Part shown: one piece after another, positions 1 to 8,900 of the stretch
Numbering within the stretch: position 1 is the stretch's first letter
How the letters are laid out: every line of letters starts with the position of its first letter
Assembly (NCBI GenBank): GCA_026413225.1
Contig: CM048552.1
Location: 131,453,053 to 131,517,052, forward strand
Reading direction: 5' to 3'
Source: Otis tarda
Taxonomy: Eukaryota > Chordata > Aves > Otidiformes > Otididae
DNA: 64,000 bases
The notes under the pieces: model-generated
The model's input: the letters and a program-made list of their open reading frames with translations, nothing else
The model's database searches: none
Told to the model about the DNA's origin: nothing
Program-made: the position numbers and the translations under genes

Positions 1-2977
1 GACTCAAATTTTGGCTTTAACTTTGTTACACACTTCTTATGCAGGTTTGATCAGTCCCTGTAGTGATTCCGTTGTTTCCGTATTAGAAGGTGAAAAAAGA
101 AGTTCCTTTTCTCATCCTACCGAACAAACTCTTTCAGTCAAAGGCTGTTACTTGCCCATTATTTGTACAACACATAACACAGTGAGGCCCCTGTTTTGGT
201 TGGAATTTAGTAAACAACTGAACATTAACATTTGAATCTGAAACAAAACTATTTTTGGTACTTTCATTGTTGTGTGTCTTGCATAATCGTCTTCTTCCTA
301 GAAAGCATTAAAGAGCTCATCCAGCATTTCCAGGAGAATCTTCACAGCATAATAGCTGCTGACATCTGCTTAAATATGGTAATAATTTGCTCCTTATACA
401 ACAAGTATGAGCCATAAAATGTGTTGTATGTGTCAGACAAGGAAGTGCAGCTTTTTCCAGGGTATATAAATGCAAGATTCATTTTTTGTCTCACTCTGAA
501 AACTGGAGAAAAAAGATGAAACAAGGATAAAATAATTTAATGACTTTTTTTTGGTGGAGTCATTGCCATGATCAAAGATTTTCATGTGCTATTATGGTTT
601 AATGATTCATAATATCATTTGCAATAACACCTGGGTAGCCCTGGCTAGCTTTACTCTCACTAAACAGTTTTCCTTCTTTAAATGCCCAAAACTACCTGAC
701 AAGCTTGGTCCCTGATGACTTCACATGCTGGGTGGTCTAAAGTGCACTTTCCAGATCTATCTCACCATTTCTATTCAGAAAAGCAGTAAAGATACACATA
801 GGTGAAATACCTGTTGTTAAGTCCAAGTCGGTAAACTTCAAATACGTTTTCATGTATTTAGTCCACTGTCTCTGAAGCTACAGGACCAGCAAATGGCTTT
901 TAACATTCAAGTTGTCTTGCAGGCTACTAGATACAGAGAATCAACTAAATACATTTTATACTCCACTATGGTTATTGTGGTGACATTACACCAGTGATCT
1001 GCAGACCTAATATCTATAACTACTGGTTTAAAGCAAGCATTCAGTTGTACATTCAGTCAACTCACCTTACCTTGCCTGTTGTTCTTCTCTTTTCCCTTCT
1101 CTGTGGAAAGTAGATGTGGGTCTGAAATCTGCAACTGTGTGATCCAGTATTCCTCCGCACATAGGAATATGTGATCCAACCAGCACCACTTATAGGCAAT
1201 GACAAACATCACTCTGATTCAGTTTTAACAAAAAGAGGGACAAAAGATACTATGAGGTAGTTCCAAAATGCACTGAAACCAATGGTAATTTTTCCACTAA
1301 TATCAGGCTGTGGGTTGAAGTCTGTGTGTTCTAACCACTATGAACACAATCTAGAATTCAAACTGTCCTGTATCATTTTCTGTTAGTTGTTACCTATGGA
1401 TGGTATGATGGTCAAAAAAAAAGTCTTATAAAAGAACCTGCTTTTTATCGCCTTTAAAACAAAAAATGTAATTTGAAAATCAATTTTTGTATATTTACAT
1501 CAAAATGGTATTTTTTAACTAAGATTTGAGTTTAAGCTTTCCAATATCCTACTTACAGTGTTGATCAGTGTATATTCAATATTTTTCTCCTTAAGCTTTT
1601 AACCAAAGAAACATAGAGTCAAGCACCTAAATAATTCCCCATTTAGCTCATTGGAGTTTCAAGATACTGGCAAGTGCTCCAGAAGTCATTCTATGGCTCC
1701 TCATCACACCAATGTTTAGCTTATTAATCAGTGACCATTTTACTGAGTAGGATCTAATTATATTCAGAATGGTTGTCTTTTTTTTTTTTTCCCCCAATGT
1801 GAACACACTATCAAATTGATTTTCTTTACAGGATTTATTTCTTCAGTTAGTGTTAATTAAACTCAGCTCTTCTGGACAAAATATACCTAGATATAGAGCC
1901 CTTCAGCCAAAAATTTGCACTTTTTAGTTGAATATATTTACCAACGGGCTATGTTTTCTGTTATGCTTGCTACAATTGATGCTATTTGTATGTACAAACA
2001 GCTCTTTTTGTGGCACGGCTCAGCTCAGAAGATTTTAGTTTGATACTTCAGAGCACAAAGTCTGGGAATTTGTTTAAATAAAGATAAGGATAACATGAAG
2101 TGTGTCTGGCATACCAATCCTTTTACAAGCTGCTCTGCAAAGAAAAATGCCTTTGAATATTCAAGATACAGTTTCAAAAAAATGGTTGCTTGAAAGTCAT
2201 GCATTAAATTGTACTTTTTAAATGAGTGCACTTCCCATTGAATGCTCTGCTTCTTATTTAGCAAGCCTGAAATAGATTTCAGGGCTAGGTACTCAGTTTG
2301 CAGAACCGTCCCCATTCCCTTTGATTTGCAATGTGTACCCCCCACTTCATTCAATGCTATGCCTATTTACACCTAACTTTCATTTAAAAGTTGATATCTG
2401 TCAGTATTTTCATAGAGGGGAAGAACTGTGGTTTTAATTATACTCCCATAAATTATTTACATGGAGCCTTTTCTTGACTTCTCTGAAGTATAAGTATTTT
2501 GAAGATGCAGAGTGCATAAGTTGTTTTACACCTCTGTGGCCATTAGAGGTGGAGGTTACAACATTTGTCATGCACAACATCCGTCTGGTAAATTTGAGGA
2601 TGAGTGAAGACTCTTGCTTTGTCCAGCCAAATCTTGGGAATCTTAACAACTGAGCTGGATATACTTGAAAAAGAACTTTCTTACAAGATTTTTTTAACTT
2701 CTTGCTTTCTTCCAGTTTGACCAGGAATTCTAACAACTAGTTTGCTTACTTTGAAAAAAGAAGGCACACCAGCAGCTTTGAAAATTAAGGCTACAGGCTC
2801 TATCAAAGGAAAGAAAATTCTTCTCAGCTTCAAACTACTTGAGAGAGAATATTAGTCTCCTGTGTCACCAATGAGCTGTTGATAGAAACCCAAAAGGCCT
2901 CATATATCCTCCATGGAAAGAAGGAAAAGAAGATTTTGCAACCTAATGAGACATTCAACTTCTCCACATGATACTTA
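1..2977. other. AT-rich non-coding DNA, no gene recognised
   Basis: No exon, RNA gene or recognisable repeat was found here. Open frames are short (109 residues or fewer), low in information content and lack family motifs. A T13-C5 tract lies at 1778-1795. The stretch ends at the target site of the endogenous retrovirus. Confidence 0.6.
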
Positions 2978-2982
2978 CCATA
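2978..2982. repeat. Left target-site duplication of the provirus (CCATA)
   Basis: CCATA directly precedes the TGTCGT start of the 5' LTR and is repeated at 4705-4709 directly after the 3' LTR. This shows that the interval between is one integrated element. If the last A of the 3' LTR is counted, the match is six bases (ACCATA). Confidence 0.85.
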
Positions 2983-3156
2983 TGTCGTGGTTTTGTTAGT
3001 GAGGGGGGGCCTAAGGTGGTAGCTTCTGCAGGAAACTGCTAGAAGTCGCTCCCCTTTTGTTCAGTGGACTCGGCCAGGCCTAGGGCGGACCTGCTGCTGG
3101 CCAAGGTCGAGCGGATTGGTAGCAGAATGTCCCGTGATAACGCCTCTGCGATAACG

Positions 3157-3163
3157 TATTTAA
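3157..3163 (+). promoter_or_regulatory. Putative LTR TATA box (TATTTAA)
   Basis: TATTTAA is conserved in the solo LTR (53274-53280, minus strand) in the same context (ATAACG before, GAAGGGG after). It lies about 175 bases into the LTR. The start site is inferred at roughly 25-30 bases downstream. The 3' LTR has lost exactly this box and everything after it up to U5. Confidence 0.55.
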
Positions 3164-3447
3164 GAAGGGGAAAACAGAGAAAAAAAGGGAGAAGAGAAGA
3201 TGTGAAGAAGCTGAGCGGGGGCAGAGGTGCAGAGGGGGAGGCGCAGGCCTCCTGGGCCTTGCAGGCCTCACCCTCTGGCCTCTTGCCAGGCGGCCGACTG
3301 GGCCCGACTCGGCCCGGCCCGGCTGCAAGAAGTGGAGAGGAGATGAGAAGTGAATAAGATGTAAAAAGATCCTGAGAGACATCTACCACCCTGTTGTGAG
3401 GAACGGCTGCAGACGCCAAGGTCAGTTCAGAAGGAGGGGGAGGAGTA

Positions 3448-3765
3448 ATGCGGCTCCTGGCCAAGATTCCCCTGCAGCCTGTGGTGACGACCATGGTGGA
3501 GCAGGTTGTCCCCCTGCAGCCCATGGAGGTCCACGGAGGGGCAAAGATCCACTTGGAGCCCGTGAAGGACCCCGTACCGGGGAGGTGGATGCCTGAAGGC
3601 GGCTGTGGCCCGTGGAGGGCCCGCTGGGACAGCCGTTCTGGAGAGACTGTACTCCGTGGAAGAGATGACCCACGCCGGAGCAGTTCCACGAAGGACTGTG
3701 GCCCGTGGGAGGGACCCCACGATGGAGCAGGGGAGGAATGTGAGGAGTTCTTCCCCCGACCATGA
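3448..3765 (+). CDS. Conserved 105-codon sense frame inside the LTR, function unknown
   Basis: ATG at 3448 to TGA at 3763 encodes 105 residues with no recognisable domain, signal peptide or membrane segment. The product would be rich in Gly, Pro, Arg and Glu, with a short acidic run before a FFPRP C-terminus. The solo LTR (52660-52977, minus strand) has a frame with the same start, same stop and same length, without indels. By hand alignment about 87 of 105 residues are identical. Of roughly 28 base differences about 7 are silent, close to what neutral drift would give, so purifying selection is not evident. It lies between the TATA-like box and AATAAA, so an LTR transcript would carry it. 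Two very short upstream frames (ATG-TGA near 3199, ATG near 3342) precede it. MMTV encodes an accessory protein in its LTR, but no similarity is claimed. The frame may be a by-product of GC-rich sequence with few stops. Confidence 0.3.
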   Translation: MRLLAKIPLQPVVTTMVEQVVPLQPMEVHGGAKIHLEPVKDPVPGRWMPEGGCGPWRARWDSRSGETVLRGRDDPRRSSSTKDCGPWEGPHDGAGEECEEFFPRP

Positions 3766-3934
3766 AGCAGCGGCATGAAACAACGTATGATGAACTGACT
3801 GCAACCCCCATTCCCTCTTCCCCCCTGTGCCGCTCGGGGGGGGGAAGGTAGTAGAGATGGTGTTAAGCGTGGGAAGAGGGAGGGGTGGATGGAGGTTATC
3901 TTGTTCTCTGTCTCATTATCCTGCTGTTTGTAGT

Positions 3935-3940
3935 AATAAA
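3935..3940 (+). terminator. Putative LTR polyadenylation signal (AATAAA)
   Basis: AATAAA is followed about 25 bases later by a GT-rich segment (GAGTCTGTTTTG), the usual poly(A) layout. It is conserved in the solo LTR at 52485-52490 on the minus strand. It marks the inferred R/U5 boundary near 3955. Confidence 0.6.
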
Positions 3941-4004
3941 TGAATAGTTTTTCCCAAGTCGAGTCTGTTTTGCCCGTGACGGTAACTTTGAGGATTTCTC
4001 CCTG

Positions 4005-4026
4005 TCCTTATCTCAAACCTCGAGCC
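4005..4026 (+). other. U5 arm of a U5-leader stem flanking the primer-binding site
   Basis: This 22-base segment is complementary to 4146-4169 apart from a two-base AA bulge at 4155-4156. The U5 arm is also kept in the solo LTR. In alpharetroviruses a comparable U5-leader stem brackets the primer-binding site and affects initiation of reverse transcription. The same role here is an inference. Confidence 0.6.
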
Positions 4027-4130
4027 GTTTTTCCTTATATTTTCTCTCCCTGTTCTTTTGGAGGGTGGGGGGAGTGAGAGAGAGACTGCGTAGTCTGGTC
4101 CTGATCAGGGCTGAACTACGACAGTTATTT

Positions 4131-4148
4131 TGGCGCCCAACGTGGGGC
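4131..4148 (+). promoter_or_regulatory. Primer-binding site, tRNA-Lys(1,2) type
   Basis: TGGCGCCCAACGTGGGGC lies seven bases after the CA end of the 5' LTR. It matches the primer-binding site known from Mason-Pfizer monkey virus and other retroviruses primed by tRNA-Lys(1,2). This is the main basis for calling the element betaretrovirus-like. Confidence 0.85.
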
Positions 4149-4169
4149 TCGAGGAATTTGAGATAAGGA
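4146..4169 (+). other. Leader arm of the U5-leader stem
   Basis: It is complementary to 4005-4026 with a two-base bulge. Its first three bases overlap the end of the primer-binding site, so stem formation and full primer annealing would compete at that edge. Confidence 0.6.
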
Positions 4170-4191
4170 TTGAGTTTAATTGGGAGCGGTA

Positions 4192-4233
4192 ATGGGCAAA
4201 ATAGGGATTGAACTCGACAAAAGAGCAAAATGA
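4192..4233 (+). CDS. 13-residue leader frame beginning Met-Gly, possible gag start remnant
   Basis: ATG at 4192 is the first ATG after the primer-binding site. It encodes 13 residues beginning Met-Gly-Lys and then stops at TGA. Retroviral Gag proteins commonly begin Met-Gly for myristoylation, so this may be the stub of a gag gene cut off by the internal deletion. Thirteen residues are too few to identify it. Its stop codon overlaps the next ATG (ATGA). Confidence 0.15.
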   Translation: MGKIGIELDKRAK

Positions 4234-4322
4234 TTAGGGGAAATTTATGTTCTGATTGTGGTAAAGGGATAAGTGGTGAATTGTGTGTAAATTGTAAGGT
4301 CTATCCACTGTGGGTGTTCTGA
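4230..4322 (+). CDS. 30-residue frame with a CX2C-X8-CX2C zinc-ribbon-like pattern
   Basis: ATG at 4230 to TGA at 4320. Cysteines are at residues 7, 10, 19 and 22, and the second pair-member is followed by Gly-Lys-Gly, as in many zinc ribbons or knuckles. The spacing differs from the retroviral nucleocapsid knuckle CX2CX4HX4C, so it is not a standard NC box. It overlaps the preceding 13-residue frame by ATGA. It could be a chance frame, a fragment of a lost gene spliced in by the deletion, or a small peptide of the element. Confidence 0.15.
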   Translation: MIRGNLCSDCGKGISGELCVNCKVYPLWVF

Positions 4323-4394
4323 GGATATTATTTTGATTCTTGGTGCGGGGAATTCTTTTTCTTTTCTGTTGATGTGTGTGTATTTTAATTAGAA

Positions 4395-4421
4395 TTCTTA
4401 AATACGTAATTCGCAGAGGCG
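4395..4421. repeat. Inverted copy of the LTR TATA region next to the polypurine tract
   Basis: These 27 bases are the reverse complement of LTR positions 3141-3166 with one substitution and one inserted base. The matched LTR segment spans the TATA box. The 3' LTR deletion breakpoint falls inside the corresponding segment of the 3' LTR, so the inverted copy may be connected with that rearrangement. Confidence 0.65.
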
Positions 4422-4431
4422 AGGGGTGGAA
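4415..4431 (+). promoter_or_regulatory. Polypurine tract
   Basis: A purine-rich stretch (AGAGGCGAGGGGTGGAA) directly abuts the TGTCGT start of the 3' LTR, where plus-strand DNA synthesis is primed in retroviruses. It is interrupted by one C and one T. Confidence 0.65.
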
Positions 4432-4704
4432 TGTCGTGGTTTTGTTAGTGAGGGGGGGCCTAAGGTGGTAGCTTCTGCAGGAAACTGCTAGAAGTCGCTC
4501 CCCTTTTGTTCAGTGGACTCGGCCAGGCCTAGGGCGGACCTGCTGCTGGCCAAGGTCGAGCGGATTGGTAGCAGAATGTCCCATGATAACGCCTCTGCGA
4601 TAACGCCGTTTTTCCTTATATTTTCTCTCCCTGTTCTTTTGGAGGGTGGGGGGAGTGAGAGAGAGACTGCGTAGTCTGGTCCTGATCAGGGCTGAACTAC
4701 AACA
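4432..4704 (+). repeat. 3' LTR with an 868-bp internal deletion
   Basis: Bases 4432-4605 align without gaps to 5' LTR 2983-3156, and 4606-4704 to 4025-4123. The lost part equals 3157-4024: TATA box, inferred R region, the 105-codon frame, AATAAA and the start of U5. Both LTRs are normally copied from one template, so loss from only one implies a deletion after integration or by recombination. The final bases read CTACAACA where the 5' copy has CTACGACA. Confidence 0.9.
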
Positions 4705-4709
4705 CCATA
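4705..4709. repeat. Right target-site duplication of the provirus (CCATA)
   Basis: Direct match to 2978-2982. Confidence 0.85.
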
Positions 4710-5806
4710 ATAGGAGCACTCTGTGGAGATGAGCAATTTGGGGTGCAACCGGACATCACCAATGGGTTCCCAAAACATGCTGATCTTGGCAATGGCTATG
4801 CATAAGCCACTACTTAATTTAGTTTAGGTTTTGCAGGATGGTTCAGAAACCTTGCTAATGATAACTAACCAAATTCGCATGTTCCTGTTTCCAAGGAGAA
4901 GCCATTCTGAAAACAAGCCTTTGATTTCTCTCACTGTAAAGTCAGGTTGCTCAGGCTATGGCAGGCTATACATATATACATATATATTATACATGCCTAT
5001 GGGTATACATGTACATGTATACACATGTGTCTGTGTGCTGCCGTCTGCCTACGCCAGTTTCAGAAACAAAGCATTCCTGTCTGCCTTCCATGTACAGGAA
5101 GCCTGTGGTGCAGCAAGGCGCAGAGTCACCGTTCTAGTGACAGAGTTCCCAGAATCTCATCACAATTCATTTGTCTGAAAATTTTGGTCTTGCTGAGCCT
5201 TCTGAGACCTGTGGAGTTGAAGGTAGGCTGCTGTTGAGCCAGCCTTATTCTCCTTTCCCATTTGCACACATTCTAAATTGCTCAGATTGTTTTATTTCAC
5301 GTGTTGTTATTTTTAGTTCTTTGTATCACAACAGCATTTGGCTGTTCACAAGAATAAGGATCTCCTCCTTGAAAGAGCTTATTCTGTTTACATTTGCCTT
5401 ATCACTACTTTTTCCCCTTTTTGTATGGAGTTTCTCAAAGATTTTCATTGAAAGCCTGAATTACTTACTTGCATTATGCACTTAAACTTGCTACTCTTCC
5501 AGAGGACCTCTGGTATCTTAGAAATGTTTCAGAGGCTTTGATCAACTGATAGCAGTGTTCAGCATATATGGCCCCTCCCAACAATGTCAGCTATTCCTAA
5601 CATGTTTTGTGTTGCATAACTCTGCCATGAAATTTAAATAATTCTTTTTATTTAGAGAAGTGAAGAAAGATTTTTGGCAAGTCGTGAAACTTTGAAATGG
5701 AATATCTTTCTTACTGATGTTATTTGACAACTTTGAATTACTGGAGGGTATAGTTATGTTTGGGAAATACTTGTAAATTTAATTATTTTCAAAAATACTA
5801 CTATTT
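4710..5806. other. Non-coding stretch with an AT/palindromic block
   Basis: No exon or repeat family was recognised. A TATA/CATA-rich block at about 4967-5030 contains a perfect 20-base palindrome at 5003-5022, immediately followed by the overlapping 10-base palindrome ACACATGTGT at 5021-5030. Confidence 0.6.
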
Positions 5807-5955
5807 AGAATCATAGAATCATAGAATGGTTCGGGTTGGAAGGGACCTTAAGGATCATCTAGTTCCAACCCCCCTGCCATGGTCAGGGACACCTTCCACT
5901 GGACCAGGTTGCTCAAAGCCCCGTACAACCTGGCCTTCAGCGTTTCCAGGAATGA
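5807..5955 (-). mobile_element. CR1 LINE 3' end, 5'-truncated
   Basis: It begins with the repeated AGAATCATAGAATCATAGAA, the reverse complement of the CR1 tail. The characteristic CR1 3' UTR follows (GGTTGGAAGGGACC, then the CCATGG / GGACACCTTCCACT / CCAGGTTGCTCAAAGCCC series). The copy is truncated after about 150 bp, as is usual for CR1. The short open frame inside it is not a gene. Confidence 0.95.
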
Positions 5956-8900
5956 GCTCCATATATATCAACTCTCTATAGATAAACATGAGCTTTCATA
6001 CAGACTGGACATATTATCCCAGATCATGGACTTCCAACATCTATTAGACTTTGCAATAATTATTATCTCTGAGCATATAAAATGAAAAATATTGAAATAA
6101 TTAAAAAAATAATTTGAATCAGCAACGTTCACATGCAGCAGTCTTTGACTTGTGACAACACAGATTTAGAGATGACATTTCAGAAGAGGGACCAGAGAAA
6201 CTTACTCAAAGTCATTCTGTGAAGCCCAGGTAGTTTGCAAACCTGGATGAATTCTTCCATGTTTTGAACACTGGGGTAGAGGACATCATCCATGTTCAAT
6301 CAAATAGCTTCCTTCTAACTCGATCAAATCGCACCTGAAAACCAGTCAGGTTTTAGCGTTGCCATTGCAAGGCTGCTCCAGAGCAGGGCAGCTGCAGACA
6401 CAGAATTCAGATGGATAATTCCCACACAGAATTTATCCACCCCCCTGCCAATGTGGCTTTAAGCAGCTCTTTTCCCTCCCTCTTGGATCCATGAACAACA
6501 CGCATATTCCCTTGCGTCCCTCATCTTACTGGGCTAAATGCACAGAGGTCTTTAATCCTTTCTTACAGGATAGCCTTCCAAAGAAAAGAGATGTTCTCTC
6601 TGATAGCTTTCTGTGATGCTTTCATTCAAAAGTGTTTTCCTGAGGTAGGTAGTATACTGTTTGCACACAAGATTCTCCTATTTCTTTAGTATTTATTTGT
6701 GAAAATGTGAAAGATGGATGTCTGTTCAATATAGTGCATTGTTTTACTGATTTTCTGGTAAGATTTTCTGTTTGTTTATGTGATAGTAGGAATCTCTTCC
6801 ATCATACTTACTATCTCCATACAGTCTGTTTTGTGTGTAACCTGCTGTGTGCCTCACACGTTCCTGTGTACAACTAGTGAGGGATGCCATGGCCTTTATT
6901 AAAAGCCAAATAATGCACATGAACTAGGAGATCTTCCACATTTAAGTGCTTTAATAAAGTCCCTAAGGTAAAGGAAGCTGACCTCTGAAATTTGTCTCTA
7001 TGTTACAGCTTTTCCTTCTGATCTAGTGGATGTTTGACCTTCTAAATTAAGCTTCCTTTCTTTAGGAGAAAGAAAAGCAAACCAACAGAACTGCTTTTTA
7101 TTCTCAATCTTATGCAAAAAGAGGATAGTGAATCCCTACCTGTATGACTAGCAGAAATCCCTGATGCAATGTATACTGGCAGCCCAAGGACAAGGAGATC
7201 ACTAATGGTGTTTTTTCCATACTTGAGTATGCTAACAGCTGTTCTCAGCTACAGTGTATTTCTAATATCAAAGACAGGAGTAAATCAAATTGAGCATTCA
7301 CATTTATAACACACTTTTTCCTATGGGGTTCTATGCATACTTCATTTGAAGTATTTCTACTCTTCTGATAGATTTTTCAATACATTTTGATGCGACAGGG
7401 GAGTTGACAGGATACTGAGAGTTTAAGGGTTTAAAACCTGACCAAAAGCCCACAGAAGTCTGTAGGAGTCTTTCCATTGCCTTCCGTGGGCTCTAAATCT
7501 GTTCCTTAATAAACTTCCTTGGTGAAACCTGGGATTTGTGTACCCCCTGCTCATGGGTACTTCTGGTTCTTTTTCTTTTCATTTCTCTATTACATTTTGT
7601 CAGCTAAAATTTCTGTCAGCCACCTCCATGTTTTCTCTTGTTTTATGATGTGAAATATCTCCTGTAGTTTCTGAAGCAGAGCCATACACATCTCTTGTAC
7701 ATTGACAAGCGATGGGTAAAAGTTGCTGCAGAGGTGAGCACGTGTAGAACTAGTAAATAGATTAATGTTAAATTACTGAAGTCTTGCATGTGGTCCAACT
7801 GGTTTAATAGTTAAGCCAAAAAAAACATGCCATAAACTTCTTAAATATAGCACAAGAGGACTCCTTGGCCAGGACTCCTGTTACAAGCAGTTTTCCAGGG
7901 TAGGCTGAGGTCTGGATAACAAGAACCTGATCTCACAGGTGCATGGCAGGTTTGCACTCAGGAGACTTCCCTTCTTGGATGTGGCCCTTGGTTCTCCACA
8001 CTTCCATCTCAGCTCTGTCCTGTCTGCCCAGACCGTCTTGACTAGGGGGGCAGTAGCTCTTGCTGGGGGCCTGGCTGAGCCCTCCAAGGGCTCCTGGGTA
8101 GTCCTCCCTGCAAAGAGCTGACCTGAGAATGATTTGGTAGAAACCATCTTCATACTTCAGGAGGAAATAAAACAAAACTGACTTGGTTTAGGTTGTAATT
8201 GCAACAAGTCTGGTGCACTTGTATATGTATGTACAGGCATGCATTTATGCAGACAGCTATTGCTTTCCTTATTTCTTTCTTTCTCATAAAAGGTTCTGGA
8301 TATTTGATTTTCTTTCCATTGTTTTGAAAATCAAAACAGAGAAAGCGTGATGAAAGCTATTCCTCTTTCTTTGTACCAATAGTACAGATTAAATACTGTG
8401 AAGAAACTGAAGAAACCAGAAAATAAAAAGGTCACTTAATCATTTCAGTTTAAAATATGTGAAGTCAGAAAAGATAGCTAAACAAGATACAGGAAGGACC
8501 TTTTGTAGGAAAGGTCTTCAGTAGTCTCAAAAAATTCACAGTCTAGATTTGTGCAGACCGTGTTCTGTACTCTTTCAGTTGCCATCTGAAATGTCTGTAA
8601 CATTTGTTCTTCGGGTTAGCATAGAGGTAGGAGAAATAAAGGAAGATTCCTATATTTCTAACAATATATGCAATATATAGCTTCTAGATTTTCCAGGTCC
8701 CAAATCACCAAAGCCTATGGAAAAACAATTTTTGCTGTTTTATAGAACAACATTAGAAGATAATTCTAAAAATTATTTATTCTCTTCTTCTTGGATTTTG
8801 TACATTTGAACTCCCAGTAAAGAAGCCAGACAACTAATGAAATATGAAAAATAACAGTAAAATATTCTAAAGTTGCACAATACTTCCAGTTTTGCTGTGA

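Larger units (their letters stand above)
2983..4123 (+). repeat. 5' LTR, full length (1141 bp)
   Basis: It begins TGTCGTGG and ends CTACGACA, giving perfect six-base terminal inverted repeats. In order it contains a U3 start with a G7 tract, a TATA-like TATTTAA at 3157-3163, a GC-rich middle with a 105-codon sense frame at 3448-3765, AATAAA at 3935-3940 followed by a GT-rich stretch, and a U5 with a G-rich block (GGAGGGTGGGGGG). If the TATA box and AATAAA are the ones used, the R region would run from about 3185 to about 3955, which is unusually long. The middle part is much more GC-rich than the surrounding genome. Long open frames on the opposite strand here (3039-3776, 3422-3811) are compositional shadows. 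Confidence 0.9.
2978..4709 (+). mobile_element. Internally deleted endogenous retrovirus, betaretrovirus-like by its primer site
   Basis: The element consists of a 5' LTR (2983-4123), a 308-bp internal segment and a shortened 3' LTR (4432-4704), bounded by CCATA duplications. LTR ends are TGTCGT...ACGACA. The internal segment keeps a primer-binding site and a polypurine tract but has no gag, pro, pol or env sequence, so the copy cannot be autonomous. Where both LTRs can be compared (273 aligned bases) they differ at only two sites (3134 versus 4583, and 4120 versus 4701), both G in the 5' copy and A in the 3' copy. That points to a fairly recent insertion. A second copy of the LTR is at 52301-53454. 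The tRNA-Lys(1,2) primer site suggests a class II (ERVK/beta) relationship. No polymerase sequence is available to test this. Confidence 0.9.

Noticed and set aside
3039-3811. Long antisense open frames (up to 245 residues) across the 5' LTR, with similar frames across the solo LTR at 52621-53425
   Set aside because: They lie on the strand opposite the LTR promoter in GC-rich, stop-poor sequence. The two copies shift frame relative to each other around the indels near 3380 and 53030, and there is no domain. Treated as shadows.
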